This document shows, one piece after another, positions 17,661 to 24,491 of a DNA stretch of 64,000 bases (position 1 is its first letter; the number at the start of each line of letters is the position of its first letter). Location of the stretch: positions 896,989 through 960,988 of the forward strand of contig NZ_LN849007.1 in NCBI RefSeq assembly GCF_001243045.1, written 5' to 3'. Below the pieces are notes generated by a model that did no database searches, had not been told where the DNA came from, and worked only from the letters and a program-made list of their open reading frames with translations. Source of the stretch: Clostridium niameyense. Lineage in GTDB: Bacteria > Bacillota > Clostridia > Clostridiales > Clostridiaceae. The position numbers were made by a program, and so were the translations under genes.

Positions 17661-19760
17661 ATGTCAATGACAGCAGAGCATGCAGAAGAATTAAAGAATG
17701 AACCTGCAGTAGTATGTTGTAGAACAGAAGAAGGAACCATATTAACAGCAGAAAACTTAGAAGATCCAGAAATATTTCCAGATATGGTGGATTCAGGACT
17801 TTTAACTATTCCTGATAATCATTTAAAAGTTGGGGAAGTAATAGGAGCAAAATTGCTTAAGACTGTTGATTCATTAACTCCATTAACTAATGAAATTGTA
17901 GATGGGGCTAAAATATCAGAAAATGATGCTAAAGTTTCTGAAATTGAAGAGTTAACTGAAGGTAGTGAAAAGGCAGTTCTAAAATATAATTTAAAAGCAG
18001 GAGATACTATAAAGGCTAGTGATTTAGAAAATCCAATGCACTTTGAAAAACTTGTAGATTCTCTATTAATAGATTTAAATGATGGAGTTCTTACAAGAGA
18101 AGAAGTTGTTGGGGCTACACTAAAGGTAGACACACCAGCTTTAACTCCTGTAACACCTGATATATTAGAAGGATTTGAGGAGGAAGTAAACATGAGTGTT
18201 GATGCAAAAGCAACAGTGAATGGTGGAACTTTAAGAATCAAGATTTCTGAAGGAAAAGGAATCGATATAGAAGTTCCTTTAAATGGAAAAGTTGGTTCAG
18301 GAAATCAAGTTACAGTTCCAGCTGTTAAAGCTAAAGAAGGAAAAGTAGAATCAAATGTAGCAGCAAACGTAGAAGTAAAACAAGAAGAAAAAGTTATAAG
18401 ATCTCTTACAAGAAAACATTATAAAATAGAAGAAGTTAAATTTGGAAAAGAAACAAAACTAGATGGAACAACTCTTTATATAAGAGAAAATATTTGTGAA
18501 GATGCAAAATTGGCTAGCCCATTAGTTTTAGATGTTAAGGTTGATATTATAACTCCAGATAAATATGATACTTACAGTGAAACTATAATGGATGTACAAC
18601 CAATAGCAACTAAGGAGTCTATGGATGACAAATTAGGAACAGGCGTTACAAGAGTATTAGATGGTGTTATCATGATGGTAACAGGAACAGATGCTGATGG
18701 AGTACAAATCGGAGAATTTGGTTCATCTGAAGGTATATTATCAGAAAACATCATGTGGAATAGACCAAGCTGCCCAGATAAGGGAGAAATATTCATAAAA
18801 ACTGATGTAACTATAAAAGAAAAGACTAACATGGAAAGACCAGGTCCAATGGCTGCCCATAAAGCTACAGATGTTATTACTCAAGAAATAAGAGAAGCTT
18901 TAAAAGCAGTTAAAGATGACTCTTTGGTAGTTGATACAGAAACTTTTGAACAAGTGAGAAGACCTGGAAAGAAAAAAGTTGTAGTTGTTAAAGAAATAAT
19001 GGGACAAGGTGCAATGCACGATAATTTAATTCTACCAGTAGAACCAGTAGGTTATCTAGGAGGTAAACCAAACGTTGACTTAGGAAACGTTCCAGTAATG
19101 CTTTCACCACTTGAAGTATTAGATGGTGGTATACACGCATTAACATGCATAGGACCTGCATCAAAAGAATGTTCAAGACACTATTGGAGAGAACCTCTAG
19201 TTATGGAATGCATGAAAGATCCAGAATTAGATTTATGCGGAGTTATATTTGTAGGAAGTCCACAAATTAACACAGAGAAATTCTACGTATCTGAAAGAAT
19301 GGGTATGATAGTAGAAGCTTTGGATGTTGATGGAGCTTTTGTTACAACAGAAGGTTTTGGAAACAACCACATTGACTTTGCAAGCCATGTTGAACAAATA
19401 GGTATGAGAGATATACCATGTGTTGCATTCTCATTCTGTGCAGTACAAGGTGCTTTGGTTGTTGGTAATAAATACATGAAATACATGGTAGACAACAACA
19501 AATCAGAAGGCGGAATAGAAAATGAAGTATTAGGTTGTAACACATTATGTAAAGAAGAAGCTGTAAGAGGAGTTGCAATGCTTAAAGCAGCTATGGATGG
19601 AGAAACTGTTAAAAAACCAGAAAGAGCTTGGAACCCAAATGTTAAAGAAAATAACTTAGAATTAATAGAAAAAGCTTATAGCGTAAAGATAGATAGAGTT
19701 CCAAATGAAACTTCATTACCTGAAAGTCAAAAGAGAAAAGAAAAATATTCAACAAAATAA
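17661..19760 (+). CDS. prdA: D-proline reductase proprotein PrdA (copy 1)
   Basis: Protein of 699 aa, about 65 residues longer than the C. sticklandii protein as I recall it. Order: N-module with CC at 19-20 (about 14-80), a second divergent module copy (about 105-174), the beta segment (about 178-208), and the reductase core (about 235-699). The self-processing site is HALT/C at Cys496, which becomes the pyruvoyl group of the C-terminal subunit while residues 1-495 form the other subunit. With PrdB it cleaves D-proline to 5-aminovalerate. AAGGAGG precedes the ATG. An internal GAGGAGG and ATG occur at codon 178. Confidence 0.95.
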   Translation: MSMTAEHAEELKNEPAVVCCRTEEGTILTAENLEDPEIFPDMVDSGLLTIPDNHLKVGEVIGAKLLKTVDSLTPLTNEIVDGAKISENDAKVSEIEELTEGSEKAVLKYNLKAGDTIKASDLENPMHFEKLVDSLLIDLNDGVLTREEVVGATLKVDTPALTPVTPDILEGFEEEVNMSVDAKATVNGGTLRIKISEGKGIDIEVPLNGKVGSGNQVTVPAVKAKEGKVESNVAANVEVKQEEKVIRSLTRKHYKIEEVKFGKETKLDGTTLYIRENICEDAKLASPLVLDVKVDIITPDKYDTYSETIMDVQPIATKESMDDKLGTGVTRVLDGVIMMVTGTDADGVQIGEFGSSEGILSENIMWNRPSCPDKGEIFIKTDVTIKEKTNMERPGPMAAHKATDVITQEIREALKAVKDDSLVVDTETFEQVRRPGKKKVVVVKEIMGQGAMHDNLILPVEPVGYLGGKPNVDLGNVPVMLSPLEVLDGGIHALTCIGPASKECSRHYWREPLVMECMKDPELDLCGVIFVGSPQINTEKFYVSERMGMIVEALDVDGAFVTTEGFGNNHIDFASHVEQIGMRDIPCVAFSFCAVQGALVVGNKYMKYMVDNNKSEGGIENEVLGCNTLCKEEAVRGVAMLKAAMDGETVKKPERAWNPNVKENNLELIEKAYSVKIDRVPNETSLPESQKRKEKYSTK

Positions 19761-19778
19761 TAGAAGTAGGTAATTAAT

Positions 19779-20042
19779 ATGGATTTAAAATATGGCAACA
19801 GAATAATAGAAATGCAAGGTGTCATAGTAGAAGTTACAGATGGTTCTGTAGCGATAGATTTCAAGGGAAGGCTTGGATATTTAAGAGTTCCCAAAAGAAT
19901 GATAATATCTGATTACGAGCTAAAAGTAGGACAAGAAATTGGCCTTAACATGAGTTTTGTAGAAGTATTATCTGATGAAATAAATGAAAAATATGTAAGT
20001 AATTTAGAGTATCAAAAGAAAAAAGCTTTAAATAAAAAATAA
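19779..20042 (+). CDS. Small prd-associated protein (CBO2463/CBO2479-type domain), copy 1
   Basis: Protein of 87 aa. It begins MDLKYGNRIIEMQGVIVEV and continues DFKGRLGYLRVPKRMIISD, with an alternating hydrophobic pattern of a small beta-barrel. I recall a family of this kind named after two C. botulinum genes next to proline reductase; its function is unknown. It lies 18 bases after prdA and 36 before prdB, and an 80-90% identical paralogue occupies the same place in the second cassette, so it is likely part of the reductase or its maturation. No membrane segment or cysteine cluster is seen. Confidence 0.85.
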   Translation: MDLKYGNRIIEMQGVIVEVTDGSVAIDFKGRLGYLRVPKRMIISDYELKVGQEIGLNMSFVEVLSDEINEKYVSNLEYQKKKALNKK

Positions 20043-20078
20043 CAGTATGTTCGTTTTAGAAAGGAAGGTAAGGTTATA

Positions 20079-20804
20079 ATGAGTTTAACTATTGTAAAAG
20101 GATTACAATCTGAAATATTTGTTCCTATAACTCCAGATCCAGTATGGGCTCCAGTTACAAAGGAATTAAAAGATATGACAGTAGCAATAGCTACAGCAGC
20201 GGGAGTTCACTTAAAATCAGACAAGAGATTTAATTTAGCAGGTGATTTCACATATAGATTAATACCAGGAGATGCACCATCAAGTGATTTAATGGTATCT
20301 CACGGTGGATATGATAATTCAGATGTTAATAAGGACGTTAACTCAATGTTCCCAATAGATAGATTAAGAGAATTAGCAGATGAAGGATTCATAAAAGCAG
20401 TTGCTAAAACTCATGTAGGATTCATGGGTGGTGGCGGAAACCAACAAAAATTCAGAGAAGAAACTGGTCCAGCTATAGCTAAAATATTAAAAGATGAAGG
20501 CGTAGATGCAGTATTAATGACTGCTGGATGAGGTACTTGTCATAGATCTGCAGTGTTAGTGCAGAGAGCGATTGAAAAAGCAGGTATACCTACAATAATA
20601 ATAGCAGCCCTACCACCAGTTGTTAGACAAACTGGAACTCCAAGAGCAGTTGCTCCAAGAGTACCAATGGGTGCTAATGCAGGAGAACCAAACAATGTGG
20701 AAATGCAAACAGGAATAGTTAAGGATACATTAATAGAGTTAACTAAGATTCCTAGTGCAGGTAAAATAGTACCGCTTCCATATGAATATATAGCAAAAGT
20801 TTAA
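20079..20804 (+). CDS. prdB: D-proline reductase selenoprotein subunit PrdB (copy 1)
   Basis: Protein of 241 aa including selenocysteine at residue 151, encoded by TGA at 20529-20531 in the motif TAG-U-GTCHRSAVLVQRAIEK. It belongs to the glycine/sarcosine/betaine/proline reductase selenoprotein family; the selenol attacks the D-proline ring C-N bond bound as an adduct to the PrdA pyruvoyl group. Features include PDPVWAPVTKELKDM and HVGFMGGGGNQQKFREETGP before the active site. The frame is intact on both sides of the TGA and a hairpin follows. Last gene of its cassette, ended by a strong terminator. Confidence 0.95.
20529..20565 (+). promoter_or_regulatory. Selenocysteine UGA and SECIS-like hairpin in prdB copy 1
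   Basis: TGA 20529-20531, then TCTGCA (20547-20552), loop GTGTTAG, TGCAGA (20560-20565). The stem begins 16 bases after the TGA. The same structure is in prdB copy 2. Confidence 0.8.
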
Positions 20805-20843
20805 TATAGTGTAATTGATTTTGAGATTTGTTTTACGCAATTT

Positions 20844-20881
20844 AATAACGTTGTGCAACTTTTGATGCACAACGTTATTTT
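20844..20881 (+). terminator. Terminator of the first selenocysteine cassette
   Basis: A perfect 14-bp stem, AATAACGTTGTGCA (20844-20857) with TGCACAACGTTATT (20866-20879), 8-base loop, then T residues. Confidence 0.9.
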
Positions 20882-20906
20882 ATAAAATTTCTAGAAATTT
20901 GTTATC

Positions 20907-20955
20907 TTATTAACTATAAAGCTTGTACATTAATAAGAAATTTTATAGTTAATAA
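20907..20955. repeat. Inverted repeat in the gap before prdD
   Basis: TTATTAACTATAAA (20907-20920) is exactly complementary to TTTATAGTTAATAA (20942-20955), with a 21-base loop. No T-tract follows. It lies between the prdB terminator and the presumed prdD promoter; role unknown. The gap 20805-21115 has no gene. Confidence 0.6.
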
Positions 20956-20985
20956 TAAAAGCTCTCAATGGATTGAAAAATAATA

Positions 20986-21014
20986 TGTACAACTTATAAA
21001 AAAAATGGTATAAT
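20986..21014 (+). promoter_or_regulatory. Candidate promoter of prdD-prdE-prdF
   Basis: TGTACA (20986-20991), 17 bases, TATAAT (21009-21014) with an extended TGG before the -10. The same bases also read GG-N10-GC (21007-21020), a poor -24/-12 match. A TGTCGAAAAAAATA word lies at 21027. A weaker pair, TTGTTA/TATAAA, lies at 21041-21068. Confidence 0.45.
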
Positions 21015-21115
21015 AAAAGCTATCAGTGTCGAAAAAAATATTGTTATATACACATTTATAACTATAAATGTTAAACCTATATCAAAGTTTGTGTTATATT
21101 ATAGGAACATAAAGG

Positions 21116-21904
21116 ATGGTGAGGCTATTGGAACAAGAAATAAAATTAAGAAGATTAGTAATTAAAACCTTTCATATAACTAAAGTTAAATTTGCAGAAA
21201 AAACCTATATTGAAGATGGTGTTTTATATATAAGAAATAATATATTAGATAATATTTTAAGCCATGAAGATATGGAAGGTGCAAACTTAATAGAAAAAAT
21301 TGATTTAAATATAATCAATCCAAATGAAAGGCACAAATTTGTAAATTCTATTATGGATTTTTTTCCAGTGGCTACTAAAGTTTTAGGATCTTTAGGAGAA
21401 GGAATAACTCATGTACTAACAGGGGTTCAAGTAATGCTAACAGGAGTTGAAAAAGGAGGAATTCAAGTAGCCGAATTTGGATCTTCAGAGGGAATACTAG
21501 ATGAACAAGTAGTATTTGGGAGAAGAGGAACTCCAGCAGAGGAAGATATAATAATCCATATTGATGTTACTTTAAAAGATGGTCAAGCTACTAATAGACC
21601 TGGCCCTATGGCCGCTCATCGAGTTTCTGATTTGATAATACAAGAAGTGAGAAACTACTTGAAGAGAATAAATGGAAGAGATTGCAGTGAAAAGTACGAA
21701 TATTTTGATAAAATAAAACCAGGAAAAAGAAAAGTAGTAATTGTAAAACAAGTAGCAGGACAAGGTTGTATGTACGACACAGGATTATTTCCTAATGAAC
21801 CTTGTGGTTTAGTTGGAGGAAAATCTATAATTGATATGGGTAATGTACCCATGGTAGTAAGTCCAAATGAATTCAGAGATGGCGTATTAAGAGCTATGAA
21901 TTAA
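21116..21904 (+). CDS. prdD: PrdD, homologue of the PrdA N-terminal processed part
   Basis: Protein of 262 aa aligning with the PrdA core before the cleavage cysteine: FHITKVKFAEKTYIEDGVLY, GVQVMLTGVEKGGIQVAEFGSSEGIL, NRPGPMAAHRVSDLIIQEV, QVAGQGCMYDTGLFPNEP, GNVPMVVSPNEF. It ends at RAMN, the position of HALT that precedes Cys496 of PrdA. The PrdA N-modules are absent. PrdD is conserved in prd loci; its role is unproven. Start: ATG at 21116 abuts AAAGG, and a TTG at 21128 after GGTGAGG is an alternative. 25 bases before prdE. Confidence 0.88.
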   Translation: MVRLLEQEIKLRRLVIKTFHITKVKFAEKTYIEDGVLYIRNNILDNILSHEDMEGANLIEKIDLNIINPNERHKFVNSIMDFFPVATKVLGSLGEGITHVLTGVQVMLTGVEKGGIQVAEFGSSEGILDEQVVFGRRGTPAEEDIIIHIDVTLKDGQATNRPGPMAAHRVSDLIIQEVRNYLKRINGRDCSEKYEYFDKIKPGKRKVVIVKQVAGQGCMYDTGLFPNEPCGLVGGKSIIDMGNVPMVVSPNEFRDGVLRAMN

Positions 21905-21929
21905 TGAATTTAAGGGTAGGTGATATGAA

Positions 21930-22400
21930 ATGGGTATAGGACCATCAACTAAAGAAACTTCATTGCATCATTTTAGGGATCCACTATTAGAAATAGTTTC
22001 AAATGATGATGATATAGATTTATTAGGAATAATAATTGCAGGGACACCCCAAGCAAATATTGAGAAGGTTTTTACAGGACAAAGGATAGGAGCGTGGGTA
22101 GAAGCTATGAGAGCTGACGGTGCTATAGTATCTATAGACGGTTGGGGAAATAGTAATATAGATTTTGCATCTGCCCTAGAAGCTATTGGTAAAAGAAATA
22201 TACCAGTAGTAGGTATGAGTTTTGTAGGAACTCAAGCACAATTTGTAACAACTAATGAATATATGGATACCGTAGTTGATTTTAATAAATCGAAAGAAGG
22301 TATAGAGACAGAGGTTGTAGGTGAAAATAACGTTATGCCAATAGATGCTAAAAAAGCTTTAGCATTTTTAAAAATAAAAATGAATAAAAATGAAAAATAA
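21930..22400 (+). CDS. prdE: PrdE, homologue of the PrdA C-terminal (pyruvoyl) part
   Basis: Protein of 156 aa aligning with PrdA from just after the cleavage site: MGIGPSTKETSLHHFRDPLL corresponds to CIGPASKECSRHYWREPLV, then GWGNSNIDFASALEAIGKRNIPV corresponds to GFGNNHIDFASHVEQIGMRDIPC. The initiator Met stands where PrdA has the pyruvoyl-forming Cys, so this protein cannot form a pyruvoyl group by that route. PrdD plus PrdE therefore look like a split, pre-cleaved PrdA. GGTAGGTG precedes the start. 12 bases before prdF. Confidence 0.88.
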   Translation: MGIGPSTKETSLHHFRDPLLEIVSNDDDIDLLGIIIAGTPQANIEKVFTGQRIGAWVEAMRADGAIVSIDGWGNSNIDFASALEAIGKRNIPVVGMSFVGTQAQFVTTNEYMDTVVDFNKSKEGIETEVVGENNVMPIDAKKALAFLKIKMNKNEK

Positions 22401-22412
22401 GGAGGCTTTATA

Positions 22413-23420
22413 ATGAGAGCAATTAGAACAATTCAAACTATTGAATCACATACTGTTGGAGAGCCAACAAGAATTGTAACAGGAGGAATACCAAAGATTC
22501 CTGGAAAAACAATGGCTGAAAAAATGGAATATCTTGAAAAAAACATGGATGATTTAAGAACAATGCTTATGTCAGAACCAAGAGGACATAACGATATGTT
22601 TGGTGCTATATACACAGATCCAGCAGATGAAACAGCAGACATTGGTATAATCTTCATGGATGGTGGTGGATACCTTAACATGTGTGGTCATGGTTCAATG
22701 GGAGCTGCAACTTGTGCAGTAGAAATGGGAATAGTACCTGTTGAAGAACCATACACAAACGTTAAGTTAGAAGCTCCAGCAGGAATGATACATGCAAAAG
22801 TTAAAGTAGAAGATGGAAAAGCTAAAGAAGCTTCAATAGTTAATGTTCCAGCTTTCTTATACAAAAAAGATGTAGAAATAGATGTACCTGATTTTGGAAA
22901 ACTTACATTAGATATATCTTTTGGTGGAAGTTTCTTTGCAATGGTAGATGTTGAAAAGATTGGAATGGAAATTTCACCAGAAAATGCTCAAAAGTTAAAT
23001 GATTTAGGAATGAAGATAGTTCATGCAGTTAATGAACAAGTAGAAATTCAACATCCAGTATTAAATCATATAAAAACTGTTGATCTTTGTGAATTCTATG
23101 GAAAACCAAAGAGCAAAGATGCAGATGTTCAAAATGTAGTTGTATTTGGTCAAGGACAAGTAGATAGATCTCCATGCGGAACTGGTACAAGTGCAAAGAT
23201 GGCTCTACTTTATGCAGAAGGCAAAATGAAAGTAGGAGAAGAAATCATAAACGAAAGTATTATATGTACTAAGTTTAAAGGAAAGATATTAGAGAAAACT
23301 AAAGTTGGAGAATATGATGCTATAATACCAGAAATAACTGGTAGTGCTTATGTTACAGGATTCTCTCAATTCTTAGTAGATCCAGATGATCCAGTTAAAT
23401 ATGGATTTGTTTTAAAATAA
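22413..23420 (+). CDS. prdF: Proline racemase
   Basis: Protein of 335 aa, normal for the family. It interconverts L- and D-proline without cofactor, supplying the D-proline used by PrdA/PrdB. The two catalytic cysteines are visible: Cys91 in MCGHGSMG and Cys255 in DRSPCGTGTSA. The N-terminal ESHTVGEPTRIV is also diagnostic. AAGGAGG precedes the ATG. It ends the prdD-prdE-prdF unit and is the only racemase gene in the island, shared by both reductase cassettes. Confidence 0.97.
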   Translation: MRAIRTIQTIESHTVGEPTRIVTGGIPKIPGKTMAEKMEYLEKNMDDLRTMLMSEPRGHNDMFGAIYTDPADETADIGIIFMDGGGYLNMCGHGSMGAATCAVEMGIVPVEEPYTNVKLEAPAGMIHAKVKVEDGKAKEASIVNVPAFLYKKDVEIDVPDFGKLTLDISFGGSFFAMVDVEKIGMEISPENAQKLNDLGMKIVHAVNEQVEIQHPVLNHIKTVDLCEFYGKPKSKDADVQNVVVFGQGQVDRSPCGTGTSAKMALLYAEGKMKVGEEIINESIICTKFKGKILEKTKVGEYDAIIPEITGSAYVTGFSQFLVDPDDPVKYGFVLK

Positions 23421-23450
23421 TAAATATCTTAGCTTAATTTGGCTTGAAGG

Positions 23451-23484
23451 GATGGACTTTATGAAGTGTTTTATAAGGTCCATC
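23451..23484 (+). terminator. Hairpin after prdF, probable terminator
   Basis: GATGGAC (23451-23457) pairs with GTCCATC (23478-23484), extended by TTTAT/ATAAG pairs, about 30 bases after the prdF stop. The T-tract is short, so termination is likely but weak. Confidence 0.5.
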
Positions 23485-23710
23485 TTTAAATATATGATAA
23501 AAAGTTAAAATAACTTAAGATAATTAGTTGAACTAGCTAACTTTTTGACGCATTGTGAATAGGAATTTATGAACCTTTAAAAGTAACGTTTAGATTTTTT
23601 GTAATTAACAGAGGATAGGATATTATGAGAAATTTTAAACGTACCTTATACATTACCTATTGTAACAGAAGTATTTTTATGAAACAATTTAATATGTTTT
23701 AAAATAGTAA

Positions 23711-23759
23711 AAAACACACAGATAATAAATTTCTTTGTGTGTTTTTTTTTTTTTTTTTT
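23711..23759 (+). terminator. Terminator-like hairpin with 18-T run (repeat copy 1)
   Basis: AAAACACACA (23711-23720) and TGTGTGTTTT (23736-23745) form the stem; the T-run extends from 23742 to 23759. Confidence 0.7.
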
Positions 23760-23915
23760 AAATTATAATAATAAAACTATTTGTATTCAAAAAAAGATAT
23801 TTTTATAACATTTTCCTGGTAAAAAATACATTAATTTTATGAGAAAAAACTTATAAATTACCTATTGTAAAAAAAATATTTTTATGAAACAATTTAATAT
23901 TTTTTAAAATAGTAA

Positions 23916-23965
23916 AAAACACACAGATAATAAATTTCTTTGTGTGTTTTTTTTTTTTTTTTTTT
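23916..23965 (+). terminator. Terminator-like hairpin with 19-T run (repeat copy 2)
   Basis: Same stem (23916-23925 with 23941-23950), duplicated from the upstream copy; the T-run is 23947-23965. Confidence 0.7.
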
Positions 23966-24134
23966 AAATTATAATAATCAAACTATTTGTATTCAAAAAA
24001 AGATATTTTTATAACATTTTCCTGGTAAAAAATACATTAATTTTATTTTAAATGTTTTCATAAAAATTTAAATAAAAAAAGATACCTGAAATTTAGTTAA
24101 AATTTTACTATTATTGCTAAGTAAAAGTTGAAAG

Positions 24135-24308
24135 TGTCAAAAAATACGACATAAAATTATTTCTAAAATTTATAAAAATCTAAAATTATATATAGAAACC
24201 CTTATATTGTTATAAAAAAAACAAATAGCATTCCTTGGAATGTATAAAAAAATATTATAACGTCAGAAAAATGACATATACTTTTTAAAAATGACGATTT
24301 TTTGACAT
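24135..24308 (+). promoter_or_regulatory. Candidate upstream activating sites of the second selenocysteine cassette
   Basis: Three related words: TGTCAAAAAATACGACA (24135-24151; TGTC/GACA ends), CGTCAGAAAAATGACA (24261-24276), and ATGACGATTTTTTGACAT (24291-24308, TGTCAAAAAATCGTCA on the other strand). They lie 130-300 bases before the -24/-12 promoter, a usual distance for sigma-54 enhancers. Binding by PrdR is inferred. Confidence 0.5.
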
Positions 24309-24435
24309 GATTTATACTAAAATAAGAACCTAAAAAGTAAAAAAATGTTATTATGATAATATAATAACGAAATTAAAGGCAATTTTTAATGTTTTAATGT
24401 ATTTTTTTTAACTTTTTTAATTGTAATTATAAAAT

Positions 24436-24451
24436 TGGCATAAACTTTGCT
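24436..24451 (+). promoter_or_regulatory. Sigma-54 (-24/-12) promoter of the second selenocysteine cassette
   Basis: TTGGCATAAACTTTGCT: GG at 24437-24438 and GC at 24449-24450 with 10 bases between, an almost perfect match to TGGCAY-N5-TTGCW, 40 bases before the prdC start. Confidence 0.9.
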
Positions 24452-24491
24452 ATATAATAAAGTGTGTGTAAATAAGTCTAGGAGGGATATA

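Larger units (their letters stand above)
23636..24046 (+). repeat. Tandem direct repeat, two copies of about 205 bases
   Basis: Copy 1 is about 23636-23840 and copy 2 about 23841-24046, with the second half (from the hairpin on) almost identical, including TTTTTATAACATTTTCCTGG. Each carries one hairpin with a poly-T run. The first 30 bases are more diverged. Confidence 0.85.
23485..24434. other. Large gene-free gap between prdF and the second selenocysteine cassette
   Basis: About 1 kb without a convincing gene. It holds a 205-base tandem duplication with poly-T hairpins (23636-24046), TGTCA-type elements (24135-24308) and very AT-rich DNA. A 25-codon frame at 23625 has a weak ribosome-binding site, crosses into the repeat and is not called. 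Confidence 0.7.

Noticed and set aside
16905-18241. Long minus-strand reading frames within prdC and prdA (16905-17522, 17819-18241, also 25780-26367)
   Set aside because: They mirror conserved coding sequence on the other strand, have low-complexity Ser/Pro-rich products, no ribosome-binding site and no recognisable family.
21007-21020. Sigma-54 promoter for prdD
   Set aside because: GG-N10-GC spacing is present, but the flanking bases match poorly and the same stretch is a good extended -10 box.
23625-23702. 25-codon reading frame upstream of the tandem repeat
   Set aside because: Weak ribosome-binding site, no recognisable motif, and it runs into non-coding repeat DNA.
23636-24046. CRISPR-like array
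   Set aside because: Only two copies of a 205-base unit with no spacer pattern and no cas genes.
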